Assembly (NCBI GenBank): GCA_038227045.1
Contig: JBBRQD010000018.1
Location: 6,055-70,054, forward strand
DNA length: 64,000 bases
DNA from: JANXLS01 sp038227045
GTDB taxonomy: Bacteria; Planctomycetota; SZUA-567; H5-PLA8
Direction: 5' to 3'
Under the pieces are notes generated by a model, which saw only the letters and a program-made list of their open reading frames with translations, did not search any database and had not been told where the DNA came from. The first letter of the stretch is position 1. Every line of letters begins with the position of its first letter. This document shows, one piece after another, positions 17,032 through 25,653 of the stretch. A program made the position numbers and the translations under genes.

Positions 17032-19431
17032 CTACTTTTCTTCTGTTTCGGATTCTTTCTCACGGCCGTTTTCCGGCGCATCTTCTTCATCCTGTCCGGG
17101 GTAGCGAATGCGCGAGTGGAAGCGCGTCGCGAGCACGCGCAGGAAGGCGTCTTCAATCAGCGCCAGATCGGCGAAGGTCAGATCGCATTCGTCAAGCTGA
17201 TTGTCGAGCATCTTGTCCATGATGAGATCGTGGACGAACTGCCGCAGCCGCGTGGCGCTGGGATTCTGGAGCGTTCGCGACGCGGCTTCAATCGTATCCG
17301 CCAGCATCACAATGCCTGTCTCGCGCGTGCGCGGCTTGGGGCCGGGATAGCGGAAAAACGCCTCTTCGACTTCAGCGCCGGGCGTCCCGCCGCCCTCGGC
17401 TTGCGCATCTTTTTCAGCGTCCCGCACCGCCGAATGATAAAAATAACTGACCAATGTCGTGCCGTGGTGCTGGGGGATGAAATCGACGATCTGCTGCGGC
17501 AGTTTGTATTCGTGCGCGAGATCGATGCCGTCCTTCACATGCGAAATGATCAGCAGCGCGCTGACGGAAGGCTTTAACCGCGCGTGCCGGATTTCGGCGT
17601 CGGGCGTGTTTTCGACAAAATACTCCGGCTTGCGCGTCTTGCCGAGATCGTGGTAGAGCACCCCGGCGCTGACCAGCCGCGTGTGCGCGCCGATGGCATC
17701 CGACGCCGGCTCGGCGAGGAAGCGCACTTGCAGCGTGTGCGCGAACGTGCCGGGGGCTTCGAGCTGAATGAGTTGCAGGGCGGGCTGATTCATGTCGGCC
17801 AGTTCGAACAGGCGGATGTTGGTCAGGATGCCAAAGAGCGATTCGATCAGCGGCAGCGAACCGAGCACCAGCAGCCCACAGATGGGGCCGTTGCAATACG
17901 CGATCAGTGCGTCGGCGAGGAATGGCGTGCCGCTGCGCGGCCACGGCGCGGCGATCAATTCCGAATCCACGCCGGGCGCAGCCGACTCCGCGTTCAATAA
18001 ATAAAGTCCCGCGACCACGCTGCCCTGGAGCAAGCCTCCCAGCACGCCGTATTTGAGCAGATCCCAGCGGTCGCGCAATTTCTTGGCGGGCAACGCCGCC
18101 GCGATTCCGCCCGCCAGCAACGCCACGCTGAGGAACGGCATTCCGCCGTCGATCGGCACCGCTTCCCAGCTCACGGTCGCGCACGCCGCAAGCAGACTCA
18201 AGCCCGTTAACGTCAACATGGCCACGGACTGGCCGAATGCCAGAGATGCCGCCATGCCGACAAAGACGAACGGCGCATAAGCGAGGCTCAAGCCAGCGAT
18301 CGTCAGCGCGCGGCAGAAGGCCAGCGCCCCCAGGCTGAAAAGTCCCAGCATCACCAGCGCGCGCCGGCGTTCCCAGATCTCCGGTTCAACGCGTCCGGCA
18401 ACAATGAAAAAAACCATCAGCACGCCGGCCGCCAGCGTCGCCAATCCGGCCAGCCGTTTCACGCGATCCGCCAGAGTGGCGCCGGCTTTCACCGCGCGAT
18501 ATTCCTGCCGCAACTTTTCAAGCGTTGACGGGCGGACAATCTGCGTTCTTTTCAGAATCGTATCGCCTTTTTCGACGCGCACTTCGCCACCGCCGACCTT
18601 CGCGAGTTCTTCGCGCTGCCTGGCCTCCGTGCGCGCTTCGTCGAAGATCAATCCGGGCCGCATTTTCGATTCCAAATAAGCCGACATCTGCCATTGCAAA
18701 TTGAGCGACGCATTGTCGATATCCCGGCGGCTCGCGTTTTGAATATCTTCCAGCGCGACGGACAGTTTTTTGTAGTCTTTGGCCTGAACGGTTGCCACGA
18801 GATGCTCGGCACCTCGTTTGCCGGTGCGAACAATGGTGCGCGGTTCCCGCTTGTTCGCTTCCCGTTTGTAATCTTCTTCGGAAAGAATCGCCGCCTCGTT
18901 AAATTGCTTGCGCATTTCATCGCGGATCAAACCGTTCAACCGCGTCAGCGCGGGGCCTCTCCTTTTAAACATCTCGCCGGCGAGCGAGGCGTAATTCTGT
19001 GAAAAATGCTCCGCCGCCACTTTTTCGCGCGCGTCGTTTTCGCTCGAGGCCTTGTCGACGATCGCCGTCAATTTTTCCAAATCGCCGAGGATCTTCTCCT
19101 CCCACTCCTCCTCTTCGACATAGACACGAGGTGCGCGATTGGCCGATTCCTCGCGCCGCCGATCCAACTCATCCGAATCTTTATAGTTGTAGGCCGCCCG
19201 CGCGGAGAAATCGATGGGCGAACGCGCGTTGACGATGTACGGCGGCGGAACCACGCCGAAGTCCATGATCGCGGACGCGGCCGCGCAAAACAGCACGCAG
19301 AACAGCACGCCCGGCGGCCCCAGCCCTTCCCCGCCGAAAAAACCCGCTTTCGTGCGAGGCATCGCGCCCACCGGTATGATGGTCGTCGTTCCGGTGCGCG
19401 AAGCCCGCAACGTGGTTTTGTTGTTAAACAT
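17032..19431 (-). CDS. 7TM-HD phosphohydrolase (PgpH-like c-di-AMP phosphodiesterase)
   Basis: 799 aa from ATG 19431, the first in-frame ATG after the phoH stop; the frame continues upstream but overlaps phoH. Layout: one N-terminal membrane segment, an extracytoplasmic 7TMR-HDED domain (about 70-290), seven membrane helices (about 300-510) and a cytoplasmic HD hydrolase domain. The HD motifs are in place: LEAPGTFAHTLQV, YHDLGKTRKPEYF, ISHVKDG, and FIPQHHGTT. PgpH proteins hydrolyse cyclic di-AMP; that activity is inferred from domain order. A short acidic tail follows. Gene order phoH - 7TM-HD - ybeY is widely conserved. Confidence 0.92.
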   Translation of the reverse strand: MFNNKTTLRASRTGTTTIIPVGAMPRTKAGFFGGEGLGPPGVLFCVLFCAAASAIMDFGVVPPPYIVNARSPIDFSARAAYNYKDSDELDRRREESANRAPRVYVEEEEWEEKILGDLEKLTAIVDKASSENDAREKVAAEHFSQNYASLAGEMFKRRGPALTRLNGLIRDEMRKQFNEAAILSEEDYKREANKREPRTIVRTGKRGAEHLVATVQAKDYKKLSVALEDIQNASRRDIDNASLNLQWQMSAYLESKMRPGLIFDEARTEARQREELAKVGGGEVRVEKGDTILKRTQIVRPSTLEKLRQEYRAVKAGATLADRVKRLAGLATLAAGVLMVFFIVAGRVEPEIWERRRALVMLGLFSLGALAFCRALTIAGLSLAYAPFVFVGMAASLAFGQSVAMLTLTGLSLLAACATVSWEAVPIDGGMPFLSVALLAGGIAAALPAKKLRDRWDLLKYGVLGGLLQGSVVAGLYLLNAESAAPGVDSELIAAPWPRSGTPFLADALIAYCNGPICGLLVLGSLPLIESLFGILTNIRLFELADMNQPALQLIQLEAPGTFAHTLQVRFLAEPASDAIGAHTRLVSAGVLYHDLGKTRKPEYFVENTPDAEIRHARLKPSVSALLIISHVKDGIDLAHEYKLPQQIVDFIPQHHGTTLVSYFYHSAVRDAEKDAQAEGGGTPGAEVEEAFFRYPGPKPRTRETGIVMLADTIEAASRTLQNPSATRLRQFVHDLIMDKMLDNQLDECDLTFADLALIEDAFLRVLATRFHSRIRYPGQDEEDAPENGREKESETEEK

Positions 19432-19456
19432 CGATGACACGGTCAGAATCCAAATC

Positions 19457-20437
19457 CTAGGCGTCGTGTTTGTCGTACGCGTGAACAATCCGCTGCACCA
19501 GCGGGTGGCGGACGATGTCCTGCTTTTCCAAATGCACGAACGATATCCCTTCCACGTCCTTTAAAATTCGCGTGGCATGGTTCAGGCCGGACAGATCACC
19601 GTCCGGCAGATCGACTTGCGTCACGTCGCCGGTGATAACGGTTTTCGAGTCGCGCCCCAGACGCGTCAAAAACATCTTCATCTGCTTCGGCGTCGTATTT
19701 TGAGCCTCGTCGAGAATCACAAACGCGCTGTTCAGGGTGCGGCCGCGCATGAACGCCAGCGGCGCGATCTCAATCACGCCCTTCTCAGAAAACCTGGCGA
19801 CCTGATGCGGATTGAGCATGTCGTGCAGCGCGTCATACAACGGGCGCAAATATGGATTGATTTTCTCCTGCATATCGCCCGGCAGAAAACCAAGCCGCTC
19901 GCCGGCTTCGACCGCGGGCCGCACGAGGACAATGCGGTTGACTTGATTTTTCGATAGAGCTTCGATCGCCGACGCGACCGCCAGATACGTTTTGCCCGAT
20001 CCAGCTGGACCGATCGCGAAGACGATGTCGTGCTTTTTGATCGCCTCGAGATAGCGTTCTTGTCCATCGGACATCGGCCGCACGCGCCCGGCCAAGGGGC
20101 GAAGGCTGTCTTCTTTGGGCTTGCGCACATGTGCGGGATGCCCCACCAATCCGGCGTCGTCCACCTGATCGTCGCTGCCATCCTGTTCAACGGCGTCGAG
20201 GATTCTGTCCACATCCGCGATCTGGAGCTTCTGCGTTTTGCGCACGATCCGTTCCATGGCTAGAAACGCCCGAGCCGCGCCATCCACGGCGGCGTCGGTG
20301 CCTTCGAGATGCAGCATTTCATTGCGTGCGAACACCGCCACGCCCAGCGCTTCTTTGACCCGGCGCAGATGGCTGTCGCCGACGCCCAATATTTCGCGCA
20401 GGCTGTCGCGATCCTTAATTTCAATTGTCTTTCGCAC
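19457..20437 (-). CDS. phoH: PhoH family ATPase (YbeZ-like)
   Basis: 326 aa with a GTG start (GGGA seven bases upstream). An N-terminal KH-like region (about 1-75) is followed by the PhoH P-loop domain: Walker A GPAGSGKTYLA near residue 140, Walker B FVILDEAQNTTP, and TGDVTQVDLP. YbeZ/PhoH proteins are NTPases, probably RNA helicases, that work with YbeY in rRNA processing; the adjacent ybeY supports this. The stop lies 25 bp before the start of the 7TM-HD gene, so the three genes are likely cotranscribed. Confidence 0.95.
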   Translation of the reverse strand: MRKTIEIKDRDSLREILGVGDSHLRRVKEALGVAVFARNEMLHLEGTDAAVDGAARAFLAMERIVRKTQKLQIADVDRILDAVEQDGSDDQVDDAGLVGHPAHVRKPKEDSLRPLAGRVRPMSDGQERYLEAIKKHDIVFAIGPAGSGKTYLAVASAIEALSKNQVNRIVLVRPAVEAGERLGFLPGDMQEKINPYLRPLYDALHDMLNPHQVARFSEKGVIEIAPLAFMRGRTLNSAFVILDEAQNTTPKQMKMFLTRLGRDSKTVITGDVTQVDLPDGDLSGLNHATRILKDVEGISFVHLEKQDIVRHPLVQRIVHAYDKHDA

Positions 20438-20478
20438 TCAATAATCCCGGATTCCAATGAAAATACCAAATGCATGGC

Positions 20479-20628
20479 TTTCCCCTCTCCCCTTGAGGGA
20501 GAGGGCGGACGAGCGTACTCGCTCGCCGGGTGAGGGGTAATCGTCGAGTTTCACTGGGATTGGACGATTCCCCCTCACCCCGCGCATGGGTACATGCGTC
20601 GGCCCTCTCCCCAAGGGGAGAGGGGAAA
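20479..20628. repeat. Inverted pair of CCCTCACCC/CCCTCTCCC palindromic elements
   Basis: Two copies of a short repeat in opposite orientation: one on the minus strand at 20479-20537, one on the plus strand at 20571-20628. Each has a GAGCG..CGCTC-type palindrome followed by a CCTCTCCC..GGGAGAGG palindrome. The copies also share flanks: GTGAGGGGTAATCGTC at 20530-20545 is inverted, with a one-base offset, at 20563-20578, so the whole 150 bp can fold as one large cruciform. It fills the gap between cdsA and phoH. Other copies are at 30545-30603, 33657-33720 and 36821-36880. Confidence 0.9.
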
Positions 20629-20635
20629 ACACGAA

Positions 20636-21541
20636 TCACAGCATAGCCGGAATCAGATAATAAGCAACGGGTCCAGCGACCATCAGGCTGTCGACGACAT
20701 CCATCGCGCCGCCATAACCGGGCACGACATGACCGGCGTCTTTCGCTCCGGCGCTCCTTTTAAGGAGGCTCTCGGCCAGATCGCCCAAAATACCTGAAAA
20801 CCCAATGCAGAGGCCGAGCAGCGCCGCCTTCCATTGCGGAAACTTGGACAATACGCCGATCGCGCTCCATTGAAGAAACAACGCCGTCAGCACGGTGCCG
20901 ACCAGTCCCGCAACCAGACCTTCGATTGTTTTTCCGGGCGACAGAACGGGAAACGCTTTGTGGCGGCCGAGCAATTTTCCAAAGAGTAATGCCCACACGT
21001 CGCAGCCTTTGGCGAGCACGATTGTGGCCACAACCATTTTATGGCCGAACTCGTTCCATCCATCGACGGGTCCGCCCAAGGAGCCGTTTTCGTTTAAATG
21101 ACGCAGTTTCAACACAAAGGACGGCAGGAAGAAAATGTACAACAGCCCCAGGCTCGTGACGGCCACGCCGCCGAGCGACGATTCCAGCCGCTGGCGATTG
21201 GCACTCAACAGAAACGAGCCCAAAATGGCGAGCGCCAGCCCGCCGTTCAAGAGATTCGACGACTGCAGCGCCGACGCCCGCGTGCCGGGATCCGTTTGCA
21301 GTTTCATGCAAAAATAATGCACGACGACCAGCGCGCAGCCGCTGAATGTGCCCCAGACGGAAAACGTCTGATTCCCGGTCGCGCGGCACATCGGCCAGAA
21401 TTCGCGGAAACTGAAATAGGCACCGACCAGAAATACGAGGTGAAGCATGATGCTGTCGTGAAAATGCCGCACATCCAGCCAGAGAGCTCCGGCAAGCAGC
21501 GAAATCATCAACGTCGCGGCAAAAAATCGTTTTACAAGCAT
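20636..21541 (-). CDS. cdsA: Phosphatidate cytidylyltransferase CdsA
   Basis: 301 aa, polytopic, about eight membrane segments. It makes CDP-diacylglycerol from phosphatidate and CTP for phospholipid synthesis. The C-terminal signature S-x3-KR-x4-KD-x5-PGHGG-x2-DR-x-D appears as SLLKRSAGAKDAGHVVPGYGG followed by MDVVDS: the lysines and aspartates are kept, but the usual His of PGHGG is Tyr and the Arg of DRxD is Val. Starts at ATG 21541 with GGAA upstream. It lies directly downstream of uppS, the usual bacterial order. Confidence 0.92.
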   Translation of the reverse strand: MLVKRFFAATLMISLLAGALWLDVRHFHDSIMLHLVFLVGAYFSFREFWPMCRATGNQTFSVWGTFSGCALVVVHYFCMKLQTDPGTRASALQSSNLLNGGLALAILGSFLLSANRQRLESSLGGVAVTSLGLLYIFFLPSFVLKLRHLNENGSLGGPVDGWNEFGHKMVVATIVLAKGCDVWALLFGKLLGRHKAFPVLSPGKTIEGLVAGLVGTVLTALFLQWSAIGVLSKFPQWKAALLGLCIGFSGILGDLAESLLKRSAGAKDAGHVVPGYGGAMDVVDSLMVAGPVAYYLIPAML

Positions 21542-21557
21542 ACGTTTCCAAGTTTCA

Positions 21558-21619
21558 GGTTTCAGGGAATCGAACTTTCAACCATTCTCGCACTTTTTCA
21601 AATCGAAAAACCTGAAACC
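21558..21619. repeat. Short inverted repeat between uppS and cdsA
   Basis: GGTTTCAGG at 21558-21566 is inverted at 21611-21619 (CCTGAAACC); both arms sit in a cluster of TTTCAGG/CCTGA words. The element occupies most of the 96-bp gap between the uppS stop and the cdsA start. There is no T-tract, so termination is not supported. Confidence 0.6.
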
Positions 21620-21637
21620 AGGAACCTGATACCGCTT

Positions 21638-22408
21638 TTAAGCCATGATCATTTTGCGATGAGCGAAATCCAAAACAGCCGCTTCCAAGTCGCGCGTTTG
21701 GAATTCCGGCCAGCAGACCGGCGACGCATAATACTCCGCGCCGCCTGCTTGCCAGAGCAAAAAATTGCTGAGGCGCCGCTCGCCCGCCGTGCGGATCAGC
21801 AGATCGACCGGGGGCATGCCCGCGGTGAAAAGCTCGCTTTCGAACACGTTCTCGTCAATCGCCTCGGGATCGAGAGTCCCGGCGGTGGCCCTTGCGGCGA
21901 TGCGCCGTGCGGCCTCCAGGATTTCGTCGTGCGCTCCATAATTGAGCGCGAGGCACAGATTCAATCCCGTGTTTCGCGCGGTCAGCGCCTGCGATTCGCG
22001 CAGTTCGGCCTGGACTTCTTCAGGCAATCCGGCGATATTTCCGATTGCCGTCAGCCGGACGTTGTTGGCGATCAATTCGGCGCGCTCACTGACGAGAAAT
22101 TTCCTCAGCAAGCGGAACAGGAAGCGAATCTCGGATTGCGGCCGCTTCCAGTTTTCAGTGCTGAACGCGTAAAGCGTCAGCGCCGAGACATGCGTTTGGC
22201 CGCAAAATTTCGTGCACGCGCGCACTGAATTCACGCCCGCCTCGTGCCCATTGATGCGGATCATCCCGCGCCACATCGCCCAGCGCCCGTTGCCGTCCAT
22301 GATGATCGCGATATGCCGCGGCATGCGTTCGTATTCCACCGGCGGCGCAATCACCGGCCAGCGCGGCGCGGCATCGACCGCCGCTTTCAATTTCGCATCC
22401 ATTGCCAT
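21638..22408 (-). CDS. uppS: Isoprenyl transferase (undecaprenyl diphosphate synthase) UppS
   Basis: 256 aa. Condenses isopentenyl diphosphate onto farnesyl diphosphate to make the C55 lipid carrier used by MraY and MurG, both encoded in this window. Motifs of cis-prenyltransferases are complete: HIAIIMDGNGRWA (catalytic Asp in MDGNG), the GHEAG loop, TLYAFSTENWKRP, and DLLIRTAGERRLSNFLLWQ. Start at ATG 22408 with GGAG five bases upstream. First gene of the uppS-cdsA-phoH-pgpH-like-ybeY run. Confidence 0.96.
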   Translation of the reverse strand: MAMDAKLKAAVDAAPRWPVIAPPVEYERMPRHIAIIMDGNGRWAMWRGMIRINGHEAGVNSVRACTKFCGQTHVSALTLYAFSTENWKRPQSEIRFLFRLLRKFLVSERAELIANNVRLTAIGNIAGLPEEVQAELRESQALTARNTGLNLCLALNYGAHDEILEAARRIAARATAGTLDPEAIDENVFESELFTAGMPPVDLLIRTAGERRLSNFLLWQAGGAEYYASPVCWPEFQTRDLEAAVLDFAHRKMIMA

Positions 22409-22608
22409 GTTTGCTCCATATCGCAGGCGTTCACCTACCGTTTCTATATTCGGGACAAACGCGAATTTGTCAAACTTTATTTTGCAGAGTTTATTTATTT
22501 CCGGGTGACATTCCGATAATCTCGCGCTTCTGCGCCGATCTTATCCAGCCACGATCCCTTTCTGACGATAGTAAAAGCATCGACTTTCCCTATCGCTGGA
22601 GCACAATT

Positions 22609-25011
22609 ATGTTTTTATTCGGCACAATGGACTCATCGTCCGCGCAAGCAGAGGGCGAACGCATCACCATTCTCGTCGTGGGCGGCCTGGAGAGCGCTGA
22701 AAGCGTGCGACGCGCGGAGGGTGCGTTGCGCGCAATCGACGGCGTCGAAAGCGCCGGCGTCAATCTGCTGACGCGCCTCTCGACGATCCGCCACGCCGCC
22801 ACCGTGACGCCCTCGATGCTGGCCGATGCGGTCAATGCCGTTGGATTCCATGCGACACTTGCAAAAGCGGATTCGGACGGTTCGCCGGATTCGTGCCTGG
22901 GCGACGTTCACGAACTGATTGCATCCCGCCAGGCCCGTTTCTGCGCCGGGGCTGTTTTGACCGCGCTGATTTTCGTGGCGCATTCGGTCAACACCAACAA
23001 TTCATGGAAACTGATGCTAATGTTCCTCCTGGCCACTCCCGCGCAAATCGCGGTGGGCTGGGAGTATTACATTGAGTTTTTCAAGTCGCTGCGGCGCTGG
23101 CGTTTCAATCTCGACAGCCTCGTGGTGCTGGCGTCCACCGCTGCTTATGGACAGGGGCTGCTGTGTTTTCTGGGGCAGGCGACAGGCGATCCCGACCTGT
23201 CGCGCTGGAGCCCGCAGTTTCACAGCGCCGCATTGATTCTCACCGTCGTCAGTCTGGGCAAGTGGCTCGAATCGCTGGCGCGCGATTCGGCGGACGATCT
23301 CTGGGGCGGCATCGAAGCGCTGTTGCCGCGCGAAGCGTGTGTGCTGCGCGATGGACGCGAAATGATTATTCCCGCGGGCGCGGTTGCGATCGGCGACATC
23401 GTGCTCGTTGCGCCCGGCGAACGCGTGCCGGTCGATGGCGAAGTGCTCGAAGGCTGCACGCATATCGACGAATCGCCGCTCACCGGCGACATGCGGCCCG
23501 TGTCGAAAGTGATCGGTGACCGCGTCGTTGTGGCGAGTTTGAACGGCTCGGGATTTCTGCACGTTCGCGCGATGGGCGTGGGGCCGCATTCGACGCTCGC
23601 TCATATTTCAATGCTCGTCGAGCGCGCGCGCCTGACTAAAGGGCGCTCGGAAGTCATGGCCGACCGCATCGCGGCGGCGCTGGTGCCGCTGACCATTTTG
23701 ATTTCGCTCGCCGCGTTCGCATTCCGATACTGCGGCCCGCTGGCCATGGCGTGGTTCGTCGCAAAAGGCTGGATCGGCGCTGAAATGGTTGCGAATATAG
23801 AAGGCGGCGTTCTTTCGTTTTTATTGAAAACGCCGTCCGTTTCGGTGGCGCTGCGGCCGTCCATCGCGGTGCTGGTCGCGGCGTGTCCGTGCGCGCTTGG
23901 GTTGGCGACACCGATGACTGTGCTGATCGCCACGCGGCTGGCGGCTCGGCGCGGGATTCTTATTAAAGGAGGCAGCGCGCTGGAAGCCGCCGCGCGGGCG
24001 ACCGACGTGGTCTTCGATCAAAGCGGTACGCTGACCTGCGGCGTGTTCCGCGTGCGCGAGATTTTCGCCGCGCCCGATATCAACCGCGACTCCGTGCTGG
24101 CGCTGTCCGCGGCATTGGGCGGACGCACGCGGCAGGATTCCGCGAAGTGTATTGAACGCGAAGCACGGCGGCGCGGAATCGCCGTGCCGATCGCGGAAAA
24201 ATGCGAGATGCTCCCCGGCGGCGGAGTGGGTGGATTTTTCGGTTCAACCGAATTCCGCCTGTTTCCGCGCAACTACGTCGTGGGAAGCGGCATCGAGGTG
24301 CATCCATCGCTTGCCGCCCGGGCGGCCGAAGCCGAAAGCGAGGGCGCGGCGGTGATGTTTCTGTGCCGGGCAAGCGGCGACACGCTGGGCGCGATCGCGC
24401 TCGAAGAACGCATTAAGGAAGGCGCGTCCGAAGCGGTGGCGTTGCTGCGAAAAGATGGTGCTTCAGTGCATTTGATCTCCGGCGAATCGCTCGCGCAGAC
24501 GCGCACGGTCGGCAGAGCGTGCGGGCTGAACGAAACCGAGATTCATGCGCAGGCCACGGCGGAGGGCAAAGCCGACTTCACGCGCGGATTGCGCGAACAT
24601 GGCCGCAGCGTGGCGGTGGTCGGCGACGGCGCCAGCGACGCGCCCGCTCTGGCTGCGGCGGATGTCGGGATTGCACTGGGCGCGGGGGCGGAAGCGGCTG
24701 TCGATTCGGCGCAGATCGTGCTGGTCTCCGGCGACGTGCGCGGCGTTCCCGCCGTCCTGAAAACCGCGCGCGTGGCCGCGCGCATCATTCGGCAAAACCT
24801 GTGGATCGCGCTGACCTTTACCGCCGTGATGCTGCCCCTGGCGTTTTTCAATCGTCTCGTGCCGACTGTGGGTGCGGCGGCCATCGCTGTCAGTTCGATT
24901 CTGGTGGTGTTGAATTCGCTGCGGCTTTCGTACGCCGAAAAGGGCGCGACAAGCGATCTGACGGAGACGGTCACTATTCAGCCGATGGGTTTGGAAATTA
25001 AAACGCGATGA
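22609..25011 (+). CDS. P1B-type ATPase homologue with substituted catalytic motifs (probable pseudo-transporter)
   Basis: 800 aa from ATG 22609 (GGAG seven bases upstream). The layout is that of copper-type P1B ATPases: an N-terminal HMA-like domain (about 18-85), eight membrane helices, actuator, P and N domains. Key residues are changed: the HMA CxxC is Ser29-x-x-Ser32; actuator TGE is TGD (292-294); phosphorylation motif DKTGT is D470-QSGT; the N-domain His-Pro pair is Gln509-Asp510; the hinge GDGxND is GDGASD (672-677). In the membrane, CPC (426-428) remains, but the Tyr-Asn pair and the Met of the metal site in the last helices are replaced. The frame is long and intact, so this is not simple decay. 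Pumping activity is doubtful; a regulatory or sensing role is a guess. Transcribed alone, divergent from uppS. Confidence 0.9.
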   Translation: MFLFGTMDSSSAQAEGERITILVVGGLESAESVRRAEGALRAIDGVESAGVNLLTRLSTIRHAATVTPSMLADAVNAVGFHATLAKADSDGSPDSCLGDVHELIASRQARFCAGAVLTALIFVAHSVNTNNSWKLMLMFLLATPAQIAVGWEYYIEFFKSLRRWRFNLDSLVVLASTAAYGQGLLCFLGQATGDPDLSRWSPQFHSAALILTVVSLGKWLESLARDSADDLWGGIEALLPREACVLRDGREMIIPAGAVAIGDIVLVAPGERVPVDGEVLEGCTHIDESPLTGDMRPVSKVIGDRVVVASLNGSGFLHVRAMGVGPHSTLAHISMLVERARLTKGRSEVMADRIAAALVPLTILISLAAFAFRYCGPLAMAWFVAKGWIGAEMVANIEGGVLSFLLKTPSVSVALRPSIAVLVAACPCALGLATPMTVLIATRLAARRGILIKGGSALEAAARATDVVFDQSGTLTCGVFRVREIFAAPDINRDSVLALSAALGGRTRQDSAKCIEREARRRGIAVPIAEKCEMLPGGGVGGFFGSTEFRLFPRNYVVGSGIEVHPSLAARAAEAESEGAAVMFLCRASGDTLGAIALEERIKEGASEAVALLRKDGASVHLISGESLAQTRTVGRACGLNETEIHAQATAEGKADFTRGLREHGRSVAVVGDGASDAPALAAADVGIALGAGAEAAVDSAQIVLVSGDVRGVPAVLKTARVAARIIRQNLWIALTFTAVMLPLAFFNRLVPTVGAAAIAVSSILVVLNSLRLSYAEKGATSDLTETVTIQPMGLEIKTR

Positions 25012-25040
25012 GCGTGTCGCCAAGTCATCGTTGAACCCAA

Positions 25041-25589
25041 TCATTTGGTAAAAAACACGGCTCGTTTTGGAATAGCTCTAAATCCCGAGTCGCGCCGCCC
25101 GGACCCCGTCACATGCCCGTACTTCCCATCGCCGCGCACTGTCAACACGAATCCATTCGGCTTATAAAGCATCCAAAGTTCATCGTCAGGATAGCATCTA
25201 TAACGTCTTATGGTTAAGACACCGCCCAGATCGAACTCAAATCGCGTTGCGCCAGTTTGCGCGTCGATTGTTGCTCGCGTCAGGATTTGCCCCTGAAGTT
25301 TTGCAAGCGCAATCAAAATACGCCGCTCAGAGCTTGAACCATTCGCAAGCCTTTCTCCCTGGATATCGATCGTCCAATGCGCCACCCGCAGCCATAGCCA
25401 CCAGCGGCCTTTGACCGTTACACCCCGCCTCGCGGCGGATTCACGAACATGGGGCGAGGGAGATTTAGAAAGATAAGGTTCTCTAATTCTCAATTTCGGA
25501 TCGCCAAAACTCATCGAGATATTGCAATGCAAATCCCACTGGAGCCCCCAGCACGGTTTGCTCCGAAGCTCATTAATACTTTTGCTCAC
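25041..25589 (-). CDS. Conserved hypothetical protein
   Basis: 182 aa, GTG start at 25589. No signal peptide or membrane segment. It is rich in Trp and beta-strand-like pieces: KPCWGLQ, FGDPKLRIREP, VKGRWWLWLRVAHWTI, LQGQ, FEFDLGGVLTIRRY and WMLYKPNGFVLTVRGDGKY. I have an impression of a widespread uncharacterised bacterial family with the pattern CWG ... FG.P.L.IREP ... W.LWI ... FEFDLGG, but cannot name it. It is divergent from the ArsM-like gene (64 bp between starts) and tail-to-tail with the P-type ATPase gene. Function unknown; the composition recalls small immunity-type proteins, which is only a guess. Confidence 0.75.
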   Translation of the reverse strand: MSKSINELRSKPCWGLQWDLHCNISMSFGDPKLRIREPYLSKSPSPHVRESAARRGVTVKGRWWLWLRVAHWTIDIQGERLANGSSSERRILIALAKLQGQILTRATIDAQTGATRFEFDLGGVLTIRRYRCYPDDELWMLYKPNGFVLTVRGDGKYGHVTGSGRRDSGFRAIPKRAVFFTK

Positions 25590-25653
25590 TATATCTATTC
25601 TGTTTACATTATAAGGAGAGGCGCAAACCTCAAACTCGAATCAGGAATTCAAA

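Noticed and set aside
20479..20628. Possible CRISPR array
   Set aside because: Only two copies, in opposite orientation, without regular spacers; similar copies are scattered elsewhere, so it is a dispersed palindromic repeat.
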